Shown here: in pieces, positions 6,310 to 11,961 of the stretch
Position numbering within the stretch: the first letter of the stretch is position 1
Layout of the letters: the number at the start of each line of letters is the position of its first letter
Assembly: GCA_019633425.1 (NCBI GenBank)
Contig: WSUB01000415.1
Coordinates: forward strand, 1-11,961
Source of the DNA: Tulasnella sp. 424
Lineage: Eukaryota > Basidiomycota > Agaricomycetes > Cantharellales > Tulasnellaceae
DNA: 11,961 bases
Direction of reading: 5' to 3'
The notes under the pieces: model-generated
The model's input: only the letters and a program-made list of their open reading frames with translations
Databases searched by the model: none
What the model was told of the DNA's origin: nothing
Position numbers and translations under genes: made by a program

Positions 6310-9247
6310 ATGTCCGACCCAACTCCTGGGCGACCAACTGAATCTCGGAAGCGGGAATCACCACCCATGGTCGCTGAGGAAAAGGAGCCTCCTAGAGATC
6401 CTAAGCGAATTAGGCTATGCTTGGTATGTAGGAGTAACCACCTAACGGTGGCTAATCGGTGTAATTACTTAGATACCTGCTATTAGCGAGCGGTTGTCGA
6501 AGCATCATCGAAATGGCGAGTGGACGCCAAAGATCTCGTAGTCTCGGGCGACAGCGCCCAGAAAAGAGGTGGAAGTGCCGACGTTGTAAAAGCTATGGCG
6601 TCCATTTCCCAATCTGCCGGTCGAGGTGATCAGAACTCGGCAACCGCCCGCGAAGTTGCGGTTAAGAAGTTCAGGTCGAGCGGCGAGGCCAACAAACGTA
6701 CCCAAGCTGCAGTTAGTCTACCTGGGTTTGATGTTAACTTCAGGCTCATCGTTTACTCTTCAACCTTTCAGGGTTTTGCAAATGAGCTCAATTTATTAAG
6801 CGAGCTTGATCACGATAATATCGTCAAGTTAATTGGTTTTGTCGAAATTGCACAAGAAGATGTTGCTTGGATTCTTTTGCAGTGGGAGGAAAACGGGAAC
6901 CTCAGGGAGTTCGTTCATTCGCAAGAATGGGTAATCCCGAAACGCGTCTCATTAGTACGTCTCGGTGTTGCTTCGACGGAGGCGCTTCTTACGAGCCATA
7001 CGTCAGATATACGACGTTACATGTGGTTTACACTATCTTCACTCAAGAGATCCGCCGATATGTCACGGAGACTTGAAATCGGTGAGGCTACCAAACCTGT
7101 CGCGTTAGACCACAACTGAGGCAACATCTTAAACCAACTAAAGTTAAACATCCTAGTCAATTCTCAAAATCGGGCTGTTATAACGGACTTCGGGTCGGCC
7201 CGCAAACTTGAGGCCCATCCAAGAAGACAAGAGGAGAGCAACTTGGTCGATCCGTCCCCACTAAGTGAACCTATTCTAAGCCAAGTTCAAGAGCGCGGTC
7301 TGGGCTTGATCCAAATTGAGGAATGCGGGACGTTTCTCACTCTCACGACCCCTGTGTACACCCTCCGATGGGCAGCACCTGAGGTCCTGAGGGATGAAGA
7401 ATTCAGCTTGGCTAGCGACATGTGGGCTTTCGCTTGGATTTGTTGGGAAGTAGGTCGGACGAACCCCTACAACCCTTGCTGAGACTGACGTTCCCGCGAC
7501 TTTGGTAGATTATGACCGGAAGTCTTCCATTCAATGATCTCCGCAAAGACACCGAAATCATCCTTAGCGTGGCACGCGGCGATCTTCCCCTCGTTACGAG
7601 CAATGAGCATATTTCTCAAGTGCGGGTTCTTTGTGTTATGATGACCCGTTGTTGGAGGATGGACGCTACCACGAGGCCAACGGCGAGGGACTGCGAAAGC
7701 AGTATCGGTTTCATGGTACGGATGCTGGAACTAGGGTGATTGCCGACTCGGGTGCTAACGGCCGCACGCAGGATCGGATCACTCCCACCAGCCGACAACG
7801 TGCCAGCGAGTTTGAAATCGATTCTGTGGAGGTTCTGTGCGCTCTAGGCTACACTAAGTCTGAAAATCAACAGAACAAAGAGGCAAAAGACTATTTCGTA
7901 AGGGCATTAAATGTCGCAGAGTCGGCTGGGGATGCGATGGCAGCGGCGGCGGCGAAGGTGGGCCAGGGAACGGTCTGTGGCCGGCTGCGCGGGTACGCAG
8001 AAGCGGAAACGTTGTGCACCGCAGCGAGGGAGACCTACGACCGTCTTGGGGCTGAAAGGGAGGCCACAGATGCAATCTGGGGGTTGGCAGAGGTCTACCG
8101 CATGTGGAACGAGTATTCTAAGGCGGAAGCTTCATACGCTGAGGTCAGGGAGATCAGCGCACGTCTGGGGGCCGAAAGGGATGGCGCGCATGCAATGTGG
8201 GGCTTGGGGGAGATCTATCGGTCGCGGAACGAATACTCCAAAGCAGAGGCGTCGTACACCGAAGCCAGAGAGATCTACGCCCGTCTGGGGGCCGATAAGG
8301 ATGTTGCTGAAGCAAGTGTGGGATTAGGCCATGTCTATCGGTCCCGGAACAAGTACTCCAAAGCAGAAGCGTCGTACACCGAAGCTAAGGAGATCTACGC
8401 CCGTCTGGGGGCCGAGCGGGAAGTCGCTGATGCAATTCGGGGATTAGGAGAGGTCTATCGGTGGCGGAACGAGTACTCCAAGGCAGAAGCGTCGTATACC
8501 GAAGCCATGGAGATCTACGCCCGTCTGGGGGACGAACAGAAAGTCGCTGATGCAATTCGGGGATTAGGAGAGGTCTATCGGTGGCGGAACGAGTACTCCA
8601 AAGCAGAAGCGTCGTACACCGAAGCCAAGGAGATCTACGTCCGTCTGGGCGCCGAGATGGATGTCGCTCGTGCAGTTTGGGGATTGGGAGATGTCTACCG
8701 GCTCTGGGACAAGTACCCCAAGGCAGAAGCATCGTACGTCGAAGCCAAGGAGATCTACGCCCGTCTGGGGACCGAACAGGAGGTCGCTGATGCAATTTGG
8801 GGATTGGGAGAGGTCTATCGGTTCCAGCACGAGTACTCCAAAGCAGAAGCGTCGTACACCCAAGCCAGAGAGATCTACTCCCGTCTGGGTGCCGAGATGG
8901 ATGTCGCACATGCAATTTGGGGATTGGCAGAGGTCTATCGGTCCCGGAACAAGTACTCCAAAGCAGAAGCGTCGTACACCGAAGCCAGGAAGATCCGCGC
9001 ACGTATCGGGGATGAAACTGGAGTTGCTGATGCAATTTGGGGATTGGGAGAGGTCTATCCCTTGCGGAAAGAGTACCCGAAGGCAAAAGCAGCGTTCATC
9101 GAAGCTCGGCACATTTACACCAAAACAGGATTTCAGCAAGGCGTTAAAGATGCCCTTTCCTCCTTAGCTAAGCTACCGGAACATGAGGGGTCGTCGACCG
9201 GAGCGGAGGGCTTTCCTCAGCGCGGCATCTGTAGACGCTGGAGATGA
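6310..9247 (+). CDS. TKL-like protein kinase fused to 11 TPR repeats (7 exons, 861 aa predicted)
   Basis: Exons: 6310-6423, 6487-6711, 6772-6954, 7007-7081, 7144-7449, 7509-7715, 7772-9247. The six introns are 52-63 bp with GT..AG ends, all phase 0; joining them gives one open frame. Residues 1-38 are a charged N-terminus with basic clusters (RKR, PKRIR), a possible nuclear signal. The kinase spans about 50-370: loose glycine loop (GGSADV, 66-71), VAVKK with the ATP-site Lys at 98, helix-C Glu 118, HGDLKS with catalytic Asp 196, DFG 214-216, APE 277-279, Asp 291, and TTRPTARD near the end. All catalytic residues are present, so activity is likely. The DFG-APE segment is long (about 60 residues). 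TPR units fill 390-829, and a short tail follows. It probably phosphorylates Ser/Thr substrates, with the TPRs as sensor or scaffold; target unknown. The GTG at 6520 is not a start. The first exon is the least certain part. Confidence 0.85.
6424..6486 (+). other. Intron 1 of the kinase-TPR gene, with an in-frame stop at its acceptor
   Basis: GTATGT..TATTAG, 63 bp, phase 0. Excising it joins exon 1 to RAVVEASSKWRVDAKDL, which precedes the kinase as in related fungal proteins. If retained, the frame runs on for 20 codons and stops exactly on the TAG of the acceptor, giving a 58-residue product. Two other AG sites (for example after TTACTT at 6472) break the frame. Confidence 0.65.
8069..9148 (+). 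repeat. Nine in-register 120-bp TPR-coding repeats
   Basis: The pattern recurs at exactly 120 bp from 8069 to 9148 with no indel: GATGCAAT.. TGGGGATTGG.. GAGGTCTATCGG.. TACTCCAAAGCAGAAGC.. GAGATCTACGCCCGTCTGGG. Each unit encodes a 40-residue TPR of the form DAIWGLGEVYR-xxx-EYSKAEASYTEAKEIYARLG-xxxxxA. Two weaker units precede it (about 7829-7948 and 7949-8068), giving eleven. Units 8429-8548 and 8549-8668 are the closest pair, nearly identical over their first 95 bases or so. Differences concentrate at residues 12-14 and about 35-39 of each unit. Synonymous sites are also alike between units, which points to recent duplication or gene conversion. Confidence 0.95.
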
Positions 9248-10905
9248 GGCACAGACAGACCAACGATTATCATTGTGAAAAGTTATGATCTCGAATCCGG
9301 AAAGGTGAGTTTTCAATCCCTCCGGGTACCTTTTTGTAGTTATTGAAAATTTGACGTCGCCCTTGATTCCCTGCGTTCAGTCATCGTCAGTATCCATTGG
9401 ACTTTGTGCTCGGTTCCTCCCCCGGTATTCTGCCTTCTGTGTTACTTTAATCCATACACGATCGGTTCTTCAGGTTCTTTCGATTCCTGTATAACCTTGT
9501 ACGCATGGACGTGGGACGCACTGTGTACCACTTTGATCCTGTCATTCTGAATGAAATTTTCGCGTCGAGAAGAGCCAAGAGTCCATGCCTTTCTTATTGC
9601 CAACTTCTTTAGCACGTCGCCCGAACATATATCTTGACATCCAGCAGTATCGCTGGGAGTCTCTTAGATTCCGTTACAGGTTCGGTGGTTGAGTATCTCA
9701 GCCCCCGCATCTCTGAATTGAGGAGGACAATTCGAATATATGTATATTCAGCGTACCAAAGAAAAACCACTCGTCCCTACGGAATTTGGTTTTACTAGCC
9801 CATTGTCATAGTGCACATGGACGAAAGTTAATTCTAAATCAACAACTGACTGACAAGGTATTGGGAACAGTCCACAAAAAGGGTTGGTAGGGATGGGAAT
9901 ATTAAGCCACTTTGCCCAAAAACAATCCCTTGTTGATTCCTTTTGCAGTAGGTGATACATCTAGAGGAGAGTAACACCTGACAATAAATGCTTCAACCCA
10001 GGCGCTCTCAGCGGCTAAGAGGGATCAAGAGGTGAACAGGAGAGGTTGAACGGGAGGAAAGCTGGTGCAGCTCGCCTGATTTTGGGACATTGCCGGAAGG
10101 ACGTTTGAACCGCTCGGAGTCGGTAGTTGGACCTGCAGTATCGGATTCTCATGCGCGTGTGTCTCGCTCCGAGTTTACTGGCTTCGCTGCGTAAAAACCT
10201 TTTCGAACAAGAGAGGAAGAAGCTGCAGACTCGAACTGGGTTGGCCGGGCTGGGGTCTCTAAAGTCAGAGGTTTCGCTGATAGATGGAAATAACGAGGAG
10301 TTTTCTGGAATCGTAGAGAGTTGGGACAAGCTGTCTATGGCGGGGAAGAAGGGAAGAAAATGTATAAAGGGGGAAGATTATGTCAGCGACGGCAATCATC
10401 GGAGATTCACGGGAACGTGCGGCCTTGGCTCCGAATGTTTTGGATCGACTTTAGACCAGCATCGGTCTCGCACCCTCTCTGACATCCAACCTTAGAACCT
10501 CCACACCTATAAACACGTTTCTAACTCCGCGTGAAAATCTGATACGGCCTTCTGTTCTTCCACTTACCCGACTTGTTGTCCTTCCCCAACTCCCCGAATA
10601 CTCGGTGACGGTGTTTGACGCTCCCCCTTCCTATCGCGAATTGCCTCTGCGGATCTCAGCACCTACTTCAATCCAGGAAGCGATGAATAAATACTTTGAC
10701 ATGAGATCGCAAACACCGACCACTTCTTCCACTCGTCACCCCCTCTAGAACAGAGTGATGGCCGTCCTGTACGTCCTATACGGGACTCGAGCAACTTCGG
10801 CCCAGTCGTTCAAGGATCTCGTATACCATAAACACATCCAAGTCTTCCCCACTCTCAAACTAACCCACTACTCTTTACGTTCCACCCCGTGCGACTCTTC
10901 AAATA
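9248..10905. other. Spacer between kinase-TPR gene and GMC-c; paralogous to 386-2184
   Basis: This is non-coding as far as can be seen, and homologous along its length to the left-hand spacer. Matching landmarks are TGACGTCGC near 9352, TTTTACTAGCCCATTGT near 9790, GTAAAAACCTTT at about 10190, the CTATAAAC block at 10507-10514, and GGGACTCGAGCAACTT at about 10782. A possible reading frame at 10127-10495 is not kept in the other copy, where single-base indels shift it. AATAAA occurs at 10685-10690 within GATGAATAAATAC but is absent from the other copy. The right half is presumably the GMC-c upstream region. Confidence 0.6.
10363..10513 (+). promoter_or_regulatory. Candidate promoter segment with two TATAAA motifs
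   Basis: TATAAA lies at 10363-10368 (TGTATAAAGGGGGAAGATTA) and at 10508-10513 (CCTATAAACACGTTT). The second is kept in the paralogous spacer (1692-1697); the first has become GATAAA there (about 1511). Both lie roughly 400-540 bp before the GMC-c ATG, far for a simple core promoter, so either the leader is long or another transcript starts here. Confidence 0.3.
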
Positions 10906-11780
10906 ATGTCCACCAACGTCAACACCGCTCTAGCAGTCGGAGCAGCCGTAGTCGCCGTCGGGGCTGCAGCGTACGCGTACTCAAACGCATCGTCTCCCTC
11001 GAAGGAGAAGATCTTTTACTCCGCCAGCGCGATCGGTCGCCCCGTCGACGAAGAATCCTACAGCAAGTCGACCGCTCAGGATGACGATGAGTTCGACTTT
11101 GTAATCGTCGGAGGCGAGACGGCAGCCATGGTTTTGGCGAATCGGTTGACAGAAAGGAGTGACTGCAAAGTGCTCGTGATTGAGGCTGGGAAAAGGTATG
11201 TTGGCCCAGGGTTTTCCCTAATACCGGGAAGTACAATTGATTCCGTACCTTCAGTGGACGGGCGAGAGGTCCCACCCGCCCGGGTTCCGGCAGCCTTTGC
11301 CAAATTGCAAAGAACCGAACACGACTGGTCCGTCCCTCAAAAGGAATGCCACGACCGCGAAGTAGCTTGGACGAGGACCAAGATACTCGGAGGCTCCTCG
11401 AGTGGGAATGCTATGATGTTTCATTTGGGTGCTCCGGAGGATTATGATGGGTGGGCGGAGATGCAGAAAGGGACGGAGGGCGCGGATGGGTGGGCGTATA
11501 AAGGGTTCAAAAAGTGAGTTTTGCAGCAGAGAACACTCTAGGAGGAGGTTAATTGGACCCGTAAAGGTACCTGCAAAAATTCGGGACGTTCGTTCCGCAT
11601 CCCGAGGTCCCTTTCCCGGCAGACGAGCGGGGCAAAACTGGTCCCGTAAAGGTAGGCTTCCGCTCTTTTGCTTTCCTCGCGACGGCTCTCGAATGATTCT
11701 TTCACTTATTACAGACCGGCCACTTTGGCTTCTTCACCGACATCGGAAAGAATTTCATTTCGAATTGTGAAGCCCTTGGC
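10906..11780 (+). pseudogene. GMC oxidoreductase copy c, 5' part, damaged and cut by an element
   Basis: The ATG at 10906 opens a protein with a hydrophobic, Ala/Val-rich stretch at residues 8-25 (membrane anchor or signal anchor). FDFVIVGGETAAMVLANRL follows (FAD-binding region), then VLVIEAGK, AAFAKL, EHDW, VPQKECHDRE and the GMC signature GGSSSGNAMMFHLGAPEDYD. Exon model: 10906-11195, 11255-11513, 11567-11651, 11715-11780, giving YLQKFGTFVPHPE and then TGHFGFFTDIGKNFISNCEA downstream. Defects: the Rossmann GxGxxG reads GGETAA, losing two of three glycines; WPRGK reads WTRTK; removing the 59-bp intron 11196-11254 leaves the frame off by one base; and the coding exon stops at an element terminus at 11781. 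Left unspliced, that first intron happens to be open. FAD-dependent alcohol or sugar oxidation is the family role; this copy is probably inactive. Confidence 0.8.
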
Positions 11781-11961
11781 TATGGCGCGCCGTTTGTGTC
11801 ACGACCGCGCGACTACAACCGACAATCGACGATCGACGATCGACGACCGACAACCGACAACCAACGACCGACAACCGACAACCGACGACCGACGATCGGC
11901 ATTGCCACTGCGGGCCGCTGCCTAACTACTCTCGGAGCCAAGTTTGTTCTGTCGAAAAGGA
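11781..11961. mobile_element. Left end of a second element with the same terminus (runs off the window)
   Basis: The sequence switches at 11781 from GMC coding (..NCEALG) to TATGGCGCGCCGTTTGTGTCACGA. This is identical over 24 bases to the termini of the element at 4449-5225. The next bases differ from that element and lead into a 7-bp tandem array (11820-11896), then unfamiliar DNA to the window end. It is therefore a related but distinct family member, perhaps longer and possibly autonomous, inserted in the GMC-c exon. If the 6-bp duplication rule holds, CTTGGC (11775-11780) should follow its far end. Confidence 0.8.
11820..11896. repeat. 7-bp subterminal tandem array, 11 units of CGACRAY
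   Basis: Eleven consecutive 7-base units read CGACAAT, CGACGAT, CGACGAC, CGACAAC and close variants (one CAACGAC) with no slip. They begin 39 bases inside the element terminus. The 777-bp element has a few diverged units at the corresponding place (about 4498-4535). Arrays just inside a terminus are commonly transposase-binding sites in cut-and-paste DNA elements; that role is inferred here. Confidence 0.85.

Noticed and set aside
6698..6771. Alternative donor GTACCC at 6698 for intron 2 of the kinase gene
   Set aside because: It gives a 74-bp intron that breaks the frame before GFANELNLL. The donor GTTAGT at 6712 gives 60 bp and keeps frame.
8385..9139. Long open frames on the minus strand opposite the TPR repeats (233 and 191 aa) and + strand frames such as 8661-9167
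   Set aside because: They are shadows: the 120-bp periodicity keeps all frames open together. The products are Pro/Arg/Ser-rich repeats with no family resemblance.
8069..9148. Regularly spaced repeats suggesting a CRISPR-like array
   Set aside because: Spacing is a whole number of codons, the sequence encodes TPR units and the 'spacers' are homologous to one another.
9305..9339. GTGAGT..TTGTAG as a 3' UTR intron after the TPR stop
   Set aside because: At 35 bp it is shorter than any other intron here (52-63 bp in the kinase-TPR gene), and the donor is not well kept in the left-hand copy.
10127..10495. 122-aa open frame in the right-hand spacer
   Set aside because: The paralogous segment near 1280-1650 has single-base indels that break the same frame, so there is no sign of coding constraint.

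Overview
The window looks like nuclear DNA of a basidiomycete fungus, most likely an agaricomycete. It has short introns (52-63 bp) with GT..AG ends, a spliced TKL-type protein kinase fused to tetratricopeptide repeats (TPR), and GMC oxidoreductase genes with their own short introns. Such kinase-TPR fusions are expanded in agaricomycetes such as Cantharellales. That lineage is a guess from family resemblance, not a measurement.

Layout, left to right. (1) 2-385: the 3' end of a TPR protein gene, cut by the window edge. (2) About 386-2180: spacer without a convincing gene. (3) About 2185-3010: badly decayed GMC oxidoreductase remnant (GMC-a). (4) About 3150-5580: second decayed GMC copy (GMC-b), split by a 777-bp non-coding element with long terminal inverted repeats (4449-5225), flanked by the direct repeat AGGAAT. 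(5) About 5580-6309: upstream region of the next gene. (6) 6310-9247: complete seven-exon kinase-TPR gene, predicted 861 aa, all kinase catalytic residues present, then eleven 40-aa TPR units. (7) 9248-10905: spacer homologous to the one in (2). (8) 10906-11780: 5' part of a third GMC copy (GMC-c), the best preserved but with damaged FAD-binding glycines and a one-base frame offset. (9) 11781-end: left end of a second element with the same terminus, inside a GMC-c exon.

The window is therefore an ancient tandem duplication of a [kinase-TPR] - [spacer] - [GMC] module with an offset of about 8.8-8.9 kb. The GMC member is decaying in every copy, and two copies carry related transposon ends at different sites. 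The kinase-TPR member of the right-hand module is intact, with strikingly homogeneous repeats. This resembles the highly internally conserved repeats of fungal NLR-type recognition proteins, with a kinase in place of a nucleotide-binding domain. It is the most interesting candidate system here; its recognition role is inference.

No tRNA, rRNA or CRISPR array was seen. Splice models were built by hand from frame continuity and family resemblance.
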